DNA from: Melioribacter sp.
GTDB lineage: Bacteria > Bacteroidota > Ignavibacteria > Ignavibacteriales > Melioribacteraceae
Length of the DNA: 64,000 nt
Reading direction: 5' to 3'
NCBI GenBank assembly: GCA_003155655.1
Contig: PMDS01000037.1
Coordinates: forward strand, 107,976-171,975
Below the pieces are notes generated by a model. That model did no database searches and was not told where the DNA came from. It saw nothing but the letters and a program-made list of their open reading frames with translations. Below, in pieces: positions 44,143 to 54,494 of this stretch. A program made the translations under genes and the position numbers. Position 1 is the stretch's first letter; every line of letters starts with the position of its first letter.

Positions 44143-47100
44143 TTACTTGCTCAGTCCTAAATCTTTAGAGACGGAGTCGGGTATTGTACTTTTCTTCTTG
44201 AATCTTAATAATTCGCTAACTTTCTTAAATAATACCGGGATACGCAAACGATATTCTTCAACTTTGGTATATACAACTGGCACTACAATCAAAGTTAAGA
44301 ATAAAGATGAAGTTAAGCCTCCAATCAGTCCCCAGGCAAGACCGCTTTTCCACTCAGAGCCAGAACTTGTTGAAAGAGCAATCGGCATCATAGCAAAAAT
44401 CATTGTTAAAGTGGTCATGAATATCGGCCTGATTCTCATCTTTACGCCGTCAATCAATGCATCATGAACACTTTCACCCTGTGCACGCATAAAGTTAGTT
44501 CTATCTACCAGCAAAATTGCATTCTTTGCAACAAGACCAATCAGCATAATTATTCCAAGGATACTAAAAATGCTAAGAGCTTTCATAGTTAATGCCAGCG
44601 CAAGCAGTGCGCCAATCATTGCCAGCGGTATTGAAAACAGAATTACAAACGGGTAAACGAATGAATCATAAAGAGCAACCATTACCAAATATGTAAATAG
44701 TAATCCGGCAAGAAATGCTAGTCCTAAATCTCCAAACGAATCATTCTGCTGTTTAACATCTCCCTGGAATGAATAAGTCACACCAGGCGGGAAATTATAT
44801 GCTTTCATTTTTTTAATTATATCCTGTGCAATGCTGCCACTTGGACGATTTACAGCCTGGGAATAAATTGTAACTGAGGCGCTTCTTGCCTGACGTGTTA
44901 GTTTTGTTGGACCGGTTGCCTGAACAATTTTCGCAAACTGCTTTAAATAAATCTGCTGCCCCTTCCTGTTAATAAAAAAGATATTGAACAACTCATCGGT
45001 TTTTGACCGGTCTGCTTGATCGAGCATTATTCTAATATCATAGTCGGTATCACCTTCACGTAATTTGCCGTCATCGTTTCCTGTAAATGCAACTTGAAGA
45101 GCCGAACCCACTTCTGCAAGAGTTAAACCATAGCTCACTAGTTTTCTTCTGTCAATTTCAATATGCGTTTCAGGGTTTCCTTCCTGTGAAGATAAACGCA
45201 CATCTGCAGAGCCTGGAACAGTTTTTAAGGAGTCCGCTATTTGCTTTGCAACTTTGAGTGCCTCATCATAATTCGGCCCGCTGATTAGTAACTGAATTGG
45301 ACTCGAGTTTGCAGTTCCAAAAAGTCCGATTGGGTTTACCCTAACTTTAGCGCCGGGAATTTTATTAATATCCTGCTTGATTGAATTACCAATCTCATCA
45401 GATGAACGCGAACGTTTATTTTTAGGAACAAGTACAACGTCTATTTCTGCAGAATTTGCAGATGAGAACCCAATAAATCCTTCGCTTGAAGAACCTGCAT
45501 TTGTGAATATTTTTTCAACTTCAGGATATTTACTGATAACTTTTTCAACTTCAAGAGAAATCAAATTTGTTCCTTCAATTGATGTACCCGGTTCCAAATC
45601 CATTTGCACCGCAAACTCTCCACGGTCGGTCTGGGTCATAAATTCAAATCCGATAAATCCTGTTGGTATTAAAGCAAATGCCGCGATAAACAATGCAAGG
45701 GCAATTAAAGCTACTTTTCCTCTATTTTTAAAACTCCATCCTAAAAGCTTAATATAGTTTTCTGTAAACGCTTTGAATTCTTTTTCGAACCAGAGGGCAA
45801 ATCTTCCAAGCAGGGTTCTATCAGTAAGTCTCTCCAGTTTTCCAAAACGTGATGCAAGAAAAGGTGTAAGAGTGAATGAAACAAATAAACTCAACAATGT
45901 TGAAACGACAATTACAATAGAGAATTGGCGCATAATATTTCCAATTATACCGCCTATTAACGCCAGCGGAAGAAATACGGAGACGTCAACCATTGTTATA
46001 GCCAAAGCTGCAAAACCGATTTCATTTCTGCCTTTTAACGCAGCGGTTTTTTTCTCAACTCCCTTTTCGAGATAATGATAAATATTTTCCAAAACCACAA
46101 TCGAGTCATCCACAAGAATACCAACAACCAGTGAAAGACCAAGAAGGGTCATAAGGTTAAGAGTAAATCCAAGAGCGTATATTGCCGCAAATGTTGAGAT
46201 TAATGAAGCCGGGATTGCAATCATAACTATAAGTGAGTTTCGAACGCTATGCAAGAACATCAACATAACAAGTGCAACCAAAAAAATTGCTATCGCCAGA
46301 TCTTCTTTTACCGCATTGGATGCGTCAATTGTAAACAAAGAACCATCTTCAGCGATTGTGAACTTAAGATTCATTGAAGAATACTGGTCTTCCATCCGCT
46401 TCATTTCTTTTTTTACATTATCGGCAACTTCAACTGCATTTGCATCTGTTTGCTTAATCAATATCATACCAATAGTGTTCTGAAAGTTAATCCTGACTAC
46501 GTTTGTAGGTTCTTTCGTTCCATCCTCAACTTCTGCTATATCTGAAAGTTTTATTTCTCCGTTTTGGCGGGATTCTGCTATAGGAAGATTTTTCAGATCT
46601 TCAACAGAGCTAAGTTTTCCTGCAAGCCGCACAGTAAATTCTTTATCAACGTCTTTAATGCTTCCTGTTGGAAAATCAAGATTTGATGCCTGAACAACCT
46701 GTAAAACTTGCGTAATTGATAATCCATCGGCTTTCAATTTTTGTAAATCGAGATTTACTTTAATTTCTCTTTCATCTCCGCCGGTTAATGAAATTTGACC
46801 AACACCCGGTATGCGTGAAAGAAAGGGAAGTATTTTATCTTTTGTAAATTGATATAACTGCCGCGAATCTATATTTGCGCCAACGCCCATCCGCAAAACA
46901 GGGATTTCATCAAGCGAGATTTTTGAAACAGTTGGCGTCTTGGCAGAAGTTGGTAGTTTAATATCAACTTCGCCGATTTTTCTTTGTGCATCCTGAAGTG
47001 CAAAATCAGTGTTTGCTGATTGGAGTAATTGAATCGTTATAAATGAAACCCCTTCCATTGATGTAGATATTACGTTATCGACATTATCCATTCCTGAAAC

Positions 47101-47310
47101 AGCATCTTCGATAATCTTAGTAACGTTGGTTTCAACCTCGCTGGGCGATGCACCTGGATAAATAGTTGTAATAGTCAAAACAGGAGGTGAGAATTTTGGA
47201 AGCAATTCATATTTCAGTTTGAAAAAACTGAATAAACCAACTGTTAAGAGGGCTATAAATATCACCATTATAAGTGATGGTCTTTTTATTGATAATTCTG
47301 TAATTGTCAT
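44143..47310 (-). CDS. RND efflux pump inner-membrane transporter (HAE1/AcrB type)
   Basis: 1055 residues, 12 predicted transmembrane helices in the AcrB layout. N-terminal MTITELSIKRPSLIMVIFIALLTVGLFSF, the proton-relay region VGILVDDSIVVLENIYHYLE in TM4 (the paired Asp) and GLVAKNAILLVDR in TM10 are diagnostic. It pumps drugs, detergents or fatty compounds across the envelope with the adaptor and TolC partner encoded next to it. Drug range unknown. Last gene of the tetR-tolC-mfp-rnd operon, followed by a terminator. Confidence 0.97.
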   Translation of the reverse strand: MTITELSIKRPSLIMVIFIALLTVGLFSFFKLKYELLPKFSPPVLTITTIYPGASPSEVETNVTKIIEDAVSGMDNVDNVISTSMEGVSFITIQLLQSANTDFALQDAQRKIGEVDIKLPTSAKTPTVSKISLDEIPVLRMGVGANIDSRQLYQFTKDKILPFLSRIPGVGQISLTGGDEREIKVNLDLQKLKADGLSITQVLQVVQASNLDFPTGSIKDVDKEFTVRLAGKLSSVEDLKNLPIAESRQNGEIKLSDIAEVEDGTKEPTNVVRINFQNTIGMILIKQTDANAVEVADNVKKEMKRMEDQYSSMNLKFTIAEDGSLFTIDASNAVKEDLAIAIFLVALVMLMFLHSVRNSLIVMIAIPASLISTFAAIYALGFTLNLMTLLGLSLVVGILVDDSIVVLENIYHYLEKGVEKKTAALKGRNEIGFAALAITMVDVSVFLPLALIGGIIGNIMRQFSIVIVVSTLLSLFVSFTLTPFLASRFGKLERLTDRTLLGRFALWFEKEFKAFTENYIKLLGWSFKNRGKVALIALALFIAAFALIPTGFIGFEFMTQTDRGEFAVQMDLEPGTSIEGTNLISLEVEKVISKYPEVEKIFTNAGSSSEGFIGFSSANSAEIDVVLVPKNKRSRSSDEIGNSIKQDINKIPGAKVRVNPIGLFGTANSSPIQLLISGPNYDEALKVAKQIADSLKTVPGSADVRLSSQEGNPETHIEIDRRKLVSYGLTLAEVGSALQVAFTGNDDGKLREGDTDYDIRIMLDQADRSKTDELFNIFFINRKGQQIYLKQFAKIVQATGPTKLTRQARSASVTIYSQAVNRPSGSIAQDIIKKMKAYNFPPGVTYSFQGDVKQQNDSFGDLGLAFLAGLLFTYLVMVALYDSFVYPFVILFSIPLAMIGALLALALTMKALSIFSILGIIMLIGLVAKNAILLVDRTNFMRAQGESVHDALIDGVKMRIRPIFMTTLTMIFAMMPIALSTSSGSEWKSGLAWGLIGGLTSSLFLTLIVVPVVYTKVEEYRLRIPVLFKKVSELLRFKKKSTIPDSVSKDLGLSK

Positions 47311-47345
47311 TTTTAAAATCCTTGTAACTTGTTATACGAGCCTAA

Positions 47346-48407
47346 TTATTTATTGAGAATCTCGACTTTTGCATTTTCCACTAAATTATTCTGACCATTA
47401 ACAACAATTGTTTCACCTTCAGACAATCCACCTAATACCTGAATCCATTTACCCGATTCGTTTCCAACTGTAATATTTCTAAGGTTTACAATTCCATTGT
47501 TTATAGTATATACTTTGGGGTCTTTTATGCTGCCTATTAATGCTTCACGTGAAATAACAAGTGCATCACCGTTTTTTAAACTTTTGAACTCAACACGTAC
47601 AAACATTCCAGCCCTTAGCTGATGCGCACTTTGATTCTCAACTATTATTTCAACGGGATATGTATGAGCTTCATCAGCTTTTGCACTTATTGACGAAATT
47701 TTTCCATTAAAAGTAACACCCGGCAATACATCACTAGTAACACCAACCGGGTCTCCAGCCTTTAAAAGAAATGCATCACTTTCAGAGATGTTCAGTTTTA
47801 CCTTTACACGTGAAATATCAACAACGTTTGCAACAAGTGTAGCCTGCGGGGACCCTTGTACCATTGATCCAAGATCAAGATTACGCGATGTAATGTAACC
47901 TGAAATTGGTGTTTTAATTTTTGTGTCTTCAAGTTGTCTTTTTGCTGTAATGTATTGTGCTTCAGCCATTGACGCGGCAAGTTTTACCTGATCTAACTGA
48001 GAATCACTAGCAGATTTTTGCTTGTATAAATCCTGGAAGCGTTCATAATCTTTTTTTGCTTTTTCATAATTTGCTTCTGCGCTCATGAAGGCAGCTTTCT
48101 TCAATTCATCATCGATCTGAAAGAGCACAGATCCTGCTTTTTTATAATCGCCAACGTTTACAAATACTTCGGTAACCTTTCCGGATGTCTCCGACATAAT
48201 ATTGACATCATTAAGAGCATTAACTGTTCCGGTAAGAGTGAAATTAGCTGTTAAATTTTTTCTTGTTACTTGTTCAGCCGTTACATAATACGCAACATTA
48301 ACTCCACCCGATGTAGTGGCAGACATTTTCTTTTTGTTTATAATTAAAATTGTAACTATTACTGCAAAAATTATTACAACTCCAACTATCGTTTTCCAGT
48401 TTTTCAT
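47346..48407 (-). CDS. Efflux membrane fusion protein (AcrA/MdtA-like)
   Basis: 353 residues. One N-terminal membrane anchor (TIVGVVIIFAVIVTILIIN), then barrel-sandwich, a helical hairpin (about 100-160, FQDLYKQKSASDSQLDQVKLAA) and beta-barrel domains of the RND adaptor family (VNVGDYKKAGSVLFQID, GDPVGVTSDVLPG). Links the RND pump and TolC. 35 bases separate it from the pump and 28 from the TolC gene. Confidence 0.94.
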   Translation of the reverse strand: MKNWKTIVGVVIIFAVIVTILIINKKKMSATTSGGVNVAYYVTAEQVTRKNLTANFTLTGTVNALNDVNIMSETSGKVTEVFVNVGDYKKAGSVLFQIDDELKKAAFMSAEANYEKAKKDYERFQDLYKQKSASDSQLDQVKLAASMAEAQYITAKRQLEDTKIKTPISGYITSRNLDLGSMVQGSPQATLVANVVDISRVKVKLNISESDAFLLKAGDPVGVTSDVLPGVTFNGKISSISAKADEAHTYPVEIIVENQSAHQLRAGMFVRVEFKSLKNGDALVISREALIGSIKDPKVYTINNGIVNLRNITVGNESGKWIQVLGGLSEGETIVVNGQNNLVENAKVEILNK

Positions 48408-48435
48408 AAATATTATTCTCCAGTAAATATTTTTT

Positions 48436-49761
48436 CTATTGTCCGATTGATTTATCTAATTTTGCTTTTGCCAGTTCAAAATCTACTATTGAATTGGTAT
48501 AGTTTGTCCGGGCATTAATTAAGGCTGTTTCAGAATCTACAATATCAGAACTCTGTGCTAAACCGTTTTTAAATTTATCGCTTGTTACTTTCATGCTTTC
48601 CTCTGCCTGGTCTACAGCAAGTTTCGAAATATCAATTTTTCTTTTTGACTGATTAAAGCTCAAGTAGTTTTGAGTTACTTCAAGAGTAATTCCATCCTTA
48701 ATTATTCCAGCTGCATCCACAGCCTGTGAAAGCTGGGATTTAGCCTGTTCCGTTTGATGCGCAGTAGTAAGCCAATCCCATATATTTAGGCTGACATTAA
48801 CACCAGCGTCCCATGTTCCGTCAAACTGATCTCTTGTTGGAAATATTCTTGAATTAGGCCGGGCATACAAATAATCTGCAACTAAACTTATTTGTGGATA
48901 CCATGAAGATTGCGCCATTGTAACGCCAGCTTCGCCAGCTTTTACTCTCGATTCTGCAGATTTTACTTCAGCGCGTAACTTGACTGCTTGATCGACAAGT
49001 TTGTTTAAAGAATCATACTCTTTCGGAACCATATTAGGGGCCGAGATAATTTCGATCTGGGTGTTCAATGAAATTCCAAGAACATTATCCAAAGCAACCG
49101 CTGCAAGCTTAACTGCATTATCTGCATCTACCTGCTGGTACATTGTATTGGATAATTGAACATCAAGCTTGAGAACATCATTTTGTGTCATCATACCGGC
49201 TTTTAATAAATTTTTAGCATCTTCAACATGAGCTTTAATCTGGTCAACTGTTTCATCCATTACTTTCTTAAATTCAAATGCTTTGAATAAAGACCAGTAA
49301 GAATTTTTTATATTGAACATCAACTCACTTCTATCTTTGTTGTAATCTTGATTAGTTGCATCTGCAGAGTATTCAGCAATATCCGCATTGCTCTTAAGCC
49401 TAAACCCCATAAAGAGCGGCTGCGAAAGCGTTAATGTTGCAGAATAGTTATCAAGAATACTTGGTGAAATAACGATTGGGGGCAATCCGGGTATAGTTAC
49501 CGAAAAAGGATCCACGCTGCTCAACTTTCTGTAATAACCCGAAAGTCTTAATGCAGGTAGTCTTGCGGCATTTAATTCACTCACTCTTGCGTCTGCTCCT
49601 TTAACCTTCATTAAAGATGAATGAAGGGTTTTACTATTTTGCAATCCAAGATCAACAGCCTGGTCAACAGTAAGGGCAAGTTTTTCCTGCGCAAAAATGT
49701 TAATTGCCAGCAGCATGGGTATTGTAATCATTAACATAAGTTTGATTTTTGGTCTAATCAT
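48436..49761 (-). CDS. TolC-family outer-membrane efflux protein
   Basis: 441 residues with signal peptide (LMLMITIPMLLAINIFAQ). OEP-family helical repeats, with LTVDQAVDLGLQNSKTL at the start and a second half SKLAVDQAEESMKVTSDKFKNGLAQSSDIVDSETALINARTNY. The trimer forms the outer channel for the adjacent RND pump. Its ATG overlaps the stop of the TetR gene. Confidence 0.95.
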   Translation of the reverse strand: MIRPKIKLMLMITIPMLLAINIFAQEKLALTVDQAVDLGLQNSKTLHSSLMKVKGADARVSELNAARLPALRLSGYYRKLSSVDPFSVTIPGLPPIVISPSILDNYSATLTLSQPLFMGFRLKSNADIAEYSADATNQDYNKDRSELMFNIKNSYWSLFKAFEFKKVMDETVDQIKAHVEDAKNLLKAGMMTQNDVLKLDVQLSNTMYQQVDADNAVKLAAVALDNVLGISLNTQIEIISAPNMVPKEYDSLNKLVDQAVKLRAEVKSAESRVKAGEAGVTMAQSSWYPQISLVADYLYARPNSRIFPTRDQFDGTWDAGVNVSLNIWDWLTTAHQTEQAKSQLSQAVDAAGIIKDGITLEVTQNYLSFNQSKRKIDISKLAVDQAEESMKVTSDKFKNGLAQSSDIVDSETALINARTNYTNSIVDFELAKAKLDKSIGQ

Positions 49762-50405
49762 ATAATAGTTTCTCCATAATTATCTTTAACTATAATTGAT
49801 GTTTTATATTTTTTTCTTCCTTCAGGTGTAAAAATTCCTTCAAATAATATTTTCATTAACTCCTTAAAAACCTGGTTAGCAGAAATGGGAAGTTCTGCTA
49901 ACGTTTCCGGGGTAATCAGGTTATGAATCGCTCCCACATAACCAAGTACTAATACATCGGCATGAATATCTTTTCTGAAAATTCCGTTCTTTATTCCCTG
50001 CTGCAATAATGTTGACAGGTTTGAATGAGCCTTTTTATTTCTAAATTCTTGAATATCATTCCAAAAATCGGGGTGATTTTTCATCAAGTCTGTAATCAAC
50101 AGACTATCCATTTTTGAAGTTTGATTTGCAATAAATTTCATAAACCTTTTCAGCTTTTCAATAAACTCCATAGAATCATCTGCTAACAATGTTTCTATAA
50201 AGGAGTCTACGGCACATTTATTCGAGTAAATAATTTCTTTAAGAACGTGTTCTTTATTTGCGAAATGTTTATATAATGTTTTTTTACTTATGCCAAGACT
50301 TTCAGCAAGTTCTTCCATTGTAACCTTAGTGCAGCCGTATTTATTAAACATTTCTTCAGCTTTAAGGGTAATTCTCTTTTTTATTTCAATTTCATTGTTC
50401 ATCAT
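49758..50405 (-). CDS. TetR family transcriptional regulator of the efflux operon
   Basis: N-terminal HTH (MFNKYGCTKVTMEELAESLGISKKTLYKHFANKEHVL) is the TetR signature; the C-terminal ligand domain runs about 75-200. The ATG at 50405 (MMNNEIEIKKR) gives a standard length of 215; the frame is open to a TTG at 50489 without a ribosome site, so longer starts are less likely. It is first in the efflux operon and probably represses it, with ligands the pump exports. The stop overlaps the TolC start (ATGA-like). Confidence 0.92.
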   Translation of the reverse strand: MMNNEIEIKKRITLKAEEMFNKYGCTKVTMEELAESLGISKKTLYKHFANKEHVLKEIIYSNKCAVDSFIETLLADDSMEFIEKLKRFMKFIANQTSKMDSLLITDLMKNHPDFWNDIQEFRNKKAHSNLSTLLQQGIKNGIFRKDIHADVLVLGYVGAIHNLITPETLAELPISANQVFKELMKILFEGIFTPEGRKKYKTSIIVKDNYGETII

Positions 50406-50644
50406 TAACCGGGTTTCATTTTCTTTTAGTAACAACTCCACCATAATAAAAGTTCCGATGGAAACATTTACTGTTTTAGTCGTTTCCAAATTAATTAAAG
50501 TTCCAGGCTAAAACAAAAAATTACCTTAATAAATACTTCTATTTTTGCATAAAAAAGAAGAACCGGGCTATAAACCTATATAATTACCATATTCATCAAA
50601 AAATAAAATCGGTGAGTGGCAAGAATATATCGGTAAATGAAAAA

Positions 50645-50678
50645 AGAAAAGCCGCCCAATTTGAAATGGGTGGCTCTT
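50645..50678 (-). terminator. Terminator of the M16 pseudo-peptidase gene
   Basis: GCCGCCCA (50651-50658), loop, TGGGTGGC (50667-50674), flanked by AAAA and, on the minus strand, a TTTT stretch. It follows the M16 gene's 3' end at 50700. Confidence 0.85.
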
Positions 50679-50699
50679 TATTAAATTTCATTCATTTTA

Positions 50700-52772
50700 T
50701 TATTTTACTTCAAATAAAGCATCTCCCAAACCGGAGTTTAACTTCAAAGATTCGAGTTTTAATTCGATAGTCCCCATTTGAGTACTTTGGCTCCATTTAT
50801 GAGCCATTTTTATTCCTTCAATATCTTTATAATCATCAAAATCAAGTGTTGAAGTAACGCTGCCCTGTGCTGTTTCCATTGTACTTACCTGTCTTATAAG
50901 CAGCCCTGAAATAATATCATAGTACTGCATGCTTTTCTTACCTGAAAGTGATGTTAGAGTAACTTGATAAGTATCTTTATTATTAATTGACTCAATGCCG
51001 GTGACTTCTGTTTTAACACCAATCTTAGAATAATCTAAAAAAGCATTTAGAGCTGCTTGAATTTTCATTTGTTCAAGTGCATCACCTTTTAATTCTTGCT
51101 CCTGCCCCATTGAATTAACAACGCCCTTCACACCGTCAAAAATAGTTTTCTGCTGCCCAGCTCCTCCCAAATCCACTAATTGATAAAATTTGTTGGGGGC
51201 TTTTCTTGAAAGTGTAACTTTAATATTCATTCCCTGAATAGAACCAGTCATCTCAATTGTTTCATCTGTTATTTTTAGAAGTTTTTCTTTTCCGCCAATA
51301 ACATCAATATACTTATTCAATACTTGCTCTGCAGTAACTCCTTCCGGAACCTTCTTTACATTCGGGTCATATTTTTCACCATAAATGTCATAATAGTCTA
51401 CCTTCCCGCTAACACTAAATTTTGCAATGTTTTTTGCTATCTCTTCACCATTACCAACAACAAGAATAATTGTATTATTTGGTTTAATATATTTTTTAGC
51501 AACAGCTAAAATTTCATCAGCAGTTATTGCATTTAAGTTTTTTAAATAATTTTTATAAAAATCCTGGGGAAGCCCGTATCTGGCAATATTAATAGCGAAC
51601 ATGGCAACCGTTTGGGGATTTTCAAGTGAGCGCGCAAAATTTCCGGTCATGTAATTTTTAGTCGATTGCAATTCTACATCCGATACTTTTTCAGCCCTTA
51701 TTTTTTTCAACTCATTCATAATTTCCGTAATTGAACTGTCTGTTACAACATTTTTAAAACTTCCGCTAACGTTGAAGGAACCTATCACCTGGTCGGAAGT
51801 AATAGAAGAACCAGCGCCATATGTGTATCCATGTTTTTCACGCAAGTTGGAATTAATTCTTGAACTAAAAGCTCCTCCAAGAATAGTATTTAATAACTGT
51901 GCTTTAATTACATCTTCGCTATTCTTTTTTAATTCTACCGGATAGCCGACATTAATTACAGATTGAACGGAATTTGCCCTATTTACCAATGCAACTTTAT
52001 TAACAATTGGAGCTTTTGGCGCTGGATAAGTGTTCTTTGAAATTTCTTTAGATTTCCAGATATTGAAATATTTTTCGACAAGTTTCTGAGCTTCTTGTTT
52101 ATTAATATCACCTACAATAGCCATGTAAGATACGTTAGGGTGAAAATATGTATCATAATAGTTCTTACACATATCCAGTGTTATTGATTTAACAGTTTCT
52201 TCAGTCGTCACTTCTCCGTATGGATGATCTTTACCAAAAAATAAGGCGTCTTTAACGCGATTTGCAATTCCATTGGGTTCTTCTTTTTGAGCAGCTAATC
52301 CTGAAATAGTCTGCTTTACTATCTTGTCAAGTTCAGGCTGGGTAAAATTCGGGTTTAAAACAATATCACTTACAATCCCCAGTAACTTTGTGAAATGTTT
52401 TTTAAGAGAAGAAGCCGATATACCCGTTGAAGATGTATTTACGGTTGCGCCTATAAAATCAATTGCTTCATCCAGTTTCTCTTTAGTATAAGTCTTTGTG
52501 CCTGTACGTAATAATTGTCCTGCGGCATCAACATAACCAGAATTCTTACCTTCCAGGATTGGATCTCTATCAATAACTAAACTCATTGCAACTTTAGGCA
52601 GTTTTTTATTTTCGACAACGAAGACTTTAAGCCCATTTTTTAAAGTGAATGAGTCATAATTCCCAAGTTTAATTTCAGGCGCCGGCCCGGGTCCCGGACG
52701 CTTGCTTCTATCTAATTGTGCAAACGAGATAGAGACAAATAAGATCATCAAAAAAAACAAGAACTTTTTCAT
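50700..52772 (-). CDS. M16 peptidase family protein lacking the zinc site (partner subunit)
   Basis: 690 residues with signal peptide (FLFFLMILFVSISFAQ). Two M16 domains (about 40-450) resemble the insulinase fold (LKNGLKVFVVENKKLPKVAMSLVI). The expected HxxEH is replaced by a DAAGQLLRTG context, so it should not hydrolyse on its own. The extra ~200-residue C-terminal beta-rich domain carries a lipoprotein-localisation-like sequence. It pairs with the catalytic M16 gene upstream on the strand (52877-54211), as in other two-subunit M16 systems. The gap between them is 104 bases. Confidence 0.86.
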   Translation of the reverse strand: MKKFLFFLMILFVSISFAQLDRSKRPGPGPAPEIKLGNYDSFTLKNGLKVFVVENKKLPKVAMSLVIDRDPILEGKNSGYVDAAGQLLRTGTKTYTKEKLDEAIDFIGATVNTSSTGISASSLKKHFTKLLGIVSDIVLNPNFTQPELDKIVKQTISGLAAQKEEPNGIANRVKDALFFGKDHPYGEVTTEETVKSITLDMCKNYYDTYFHPNVSYMAIVGDINKQEAQKLVEKYFNIWKSKEISKNTYPAPKAPIVNKVALVNRANSVQSVINVGYPVELKKNSEDVIKAQLLNTILGGAFSSRINSNLREKHGYTYGAGSSITSDQVIGSFNVSGSFKNVVTDSSITEIMNELKKIRAEKVSDVELQSTKNYMTGNFARSLENPQTVAMFAINIARYGLPQDFYKNYLKNLNAITADEILAVAKKYIKPNNTIILVVGNGEEIAKNIAKFSVSGKVDYYDIYGEKYDPNVKKVPEGVTAEQVLNKYIDVIGGKEKLLKITDETIEMTGSIQGMNIKVTLSRKAPNKFYQLVDLGGAGQQKTIFDGVKGVVNSMGQEQELKGDALEQMKIQAALNAFLDYSKIGVKTEVTGIESINNKDTYQVTLTSLSGKKSMQYYDIISGLLIRQVSTMETAQGSVTSTLDFDDYKDIEGIKMAHKWSQSTQMGTIELKLESLKLNSGLGDALFEVK

Positions 52773-52876
52773 TTTAGTTACTCCATTATATTTTTCAAAT
52801 TTTCTGCAAGTGAAAGAATATCAATTCTAACAGTACACATTACCTTTATCTGAATAAAATGCCTTGAGCGGGTTCA

Positions 52877-54211
52877 TTATTTTTTATTTGTCGGCTTTGC
52901 AGATTTAGGTAAATAGTAAAGAACAACCCTGTTCTCAGGTACAAGATATTTGCTAGCAACACGTTTAATATCTTCCTTAGTAACTTTCATGTACCTGTTC
53001 AATTCTGTATTAATCAAATTAGCGTCGCCAAAATAAACTGAATAATTAGCCAGGGCCTCGGCTATGCCAAGGTCAGTACTTTTTGAATTAACAAAATCAT
53101 TCTCTTGTTGATTTTTTAGTTTTTGAAATTCATTTTCTATTATCAAATCTTTCCTTACTTTATCAATTTCTGACTGCATAGATACTTCCAGATCGTTTGC
53201 TTTTACACCAACATTAGTAACTCCAAAAATCAAAAACAGACCCGGGTCTTCAAGAGCGTAAGAAAAGGATCCTGTCTGAAGCGCTTTCTGCTGTTTATCA
53301 ACAAGCTCTTTATATAATCTTGAGCTTTGCCCGCTTGCTAAAACTGTTGCCAGCATTTCAAGTGCATAAGCATCCGGCGTTCCTTGAGCAGGGATCCTAT
53401 ATGCCTGAAGAACTAACGGAAGTTGAATATTATCATAAACTGTATCTCTTATTTCAGCACCAAGAGGCGGCTCAACAACGGTTGGTCTTTTGATTTCAAA
53501 CGTACCTTTGGGAATATCACCAAAATATTTTTGGACTAATTCTTTGGTCTTTTCTAAATCAATATCTCCGGCAATAGAAAGTGTCAGGTTCTGCGGCACA
53601 TAATAGTGCTTCCAGAAGTCTATGAACTCGCCCAATTTTGCCTGGTCGATATATTGTGCTGAACCGATTGGCAACCAGTTATAAGGATGAATTTTAAAGG
53701 CTCTTTTTAAAGTTTCTTCGAAAATCGATCCGTACGGCCGATTGTCATATGACTGTTTTCTTTCTTCTTTTACAACTTTACGCTGTGTTTCAACACCAAC
53801 ACTGTCTATCTTCAAATGCAGAACACGTTCCGATTCCATCCATAATCCAAGTTCAAGCTGGTTAGATGGAAGAACCTGGAAATAAAATGTTCTGTCTTGA
53901 GAAGTATTTGCGTTATTTGTTCCACCGGCACCCTGTGAGAGCTTATCATATTCACCTCTTGCAATGTACTGGGAACCTTCAAACATTAAATGTTCAAAGA
54001 AATGAGCGAAACCGGTTCTGTTGGCTTCTTCATTTTTTGATCCCACATGGAATAACATCGTAATAGCAACTATTGGTGTTGAATTATCCTTATGAAGGAT
54101 GATATTCATACCATTTGCCATTTTATACTGCACAAAGTCTACTTTAGGAATTTGTGCGTTAACAAGCACAAAACCTGTCAAAAGAAAGAACAATAAGAAA
54201 GTCCTTTTCAT
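52877..54211 (-). CDS. M16 zinc metallopeptidase, catalytic subunit
   Basis: 444 residues with signal peptide (FLLFFLLTGFVLVNAQ). Inverted zinc motif HFFEH (His70, Glu73, His74) and downstream Glu in VVKEERKQSY. The family's GFAHFFEHLMFEGS block is intact. Degrades short peptides inside a two-chain chamber with the zinc-less partner encoded downstream. Transcribed first, then the partner. Confidence 0.93.
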   Translation of the reverse strand: MKRTFLLFFLLTGFVLVNAQIPKVDFVQYKMANGMNIILHKDNSTPIVAITMLFHVGSKNEEANRTGFAHFFEHLMFEGSQYIARGEYDKLSQGAGGTNNANTSQDRTFYFQVLPSNQLELGLWMESERVLHLKIDSVGVETQRKVVKEERKQSYDNRPYGSIFEETLKRAFKIHPYNWLPIGSAQYIDQAKLGEFIDFWKHYYVPQNLTLSIAGDIDLEKTKELVQKYFGDIPKGTFEIKRPTVVEPPLGAEIRDTVYDNIQLPLVLQAYRIPAQGTPDAYALEMLATVLASGQSSRLYKELVDKQQKALQTGSFSYALEDPGLFLIFGVTNVGVKANDLEVSMQSEIDKVRKDLIIENEFQKLKNQQENDFVNSKSTDLGIAEALANYSVYFGDANLINTELNRYMKVTKEDIKRVASKYLVPENRVVLYYLPKSAKPTNKK

Positions 54212-54494
54212 TAACTCCTCTCCTTCTAAAATGGTTTTAATTAGATTCAGATTAAAGATTTGCCTGCTATAAATTAACTAAATAGAAAATTTATTGCGAA
54301 TTATTTGACGATTAGAAATATTAAAAGTTGGTTTTTAATACAATTTCGAAGCCAGCCGGTCTGAATAACCTTAACTATGCTTAGAAAACATCTTATTAAC
54401 TATATTTAACTTTTTACATCTGCAAAAAAAAATGTATTTCAAATCAGTAATGGTTTTTGTTATAATAGGGAGGTATTTGTGAGGTTTATATAGA

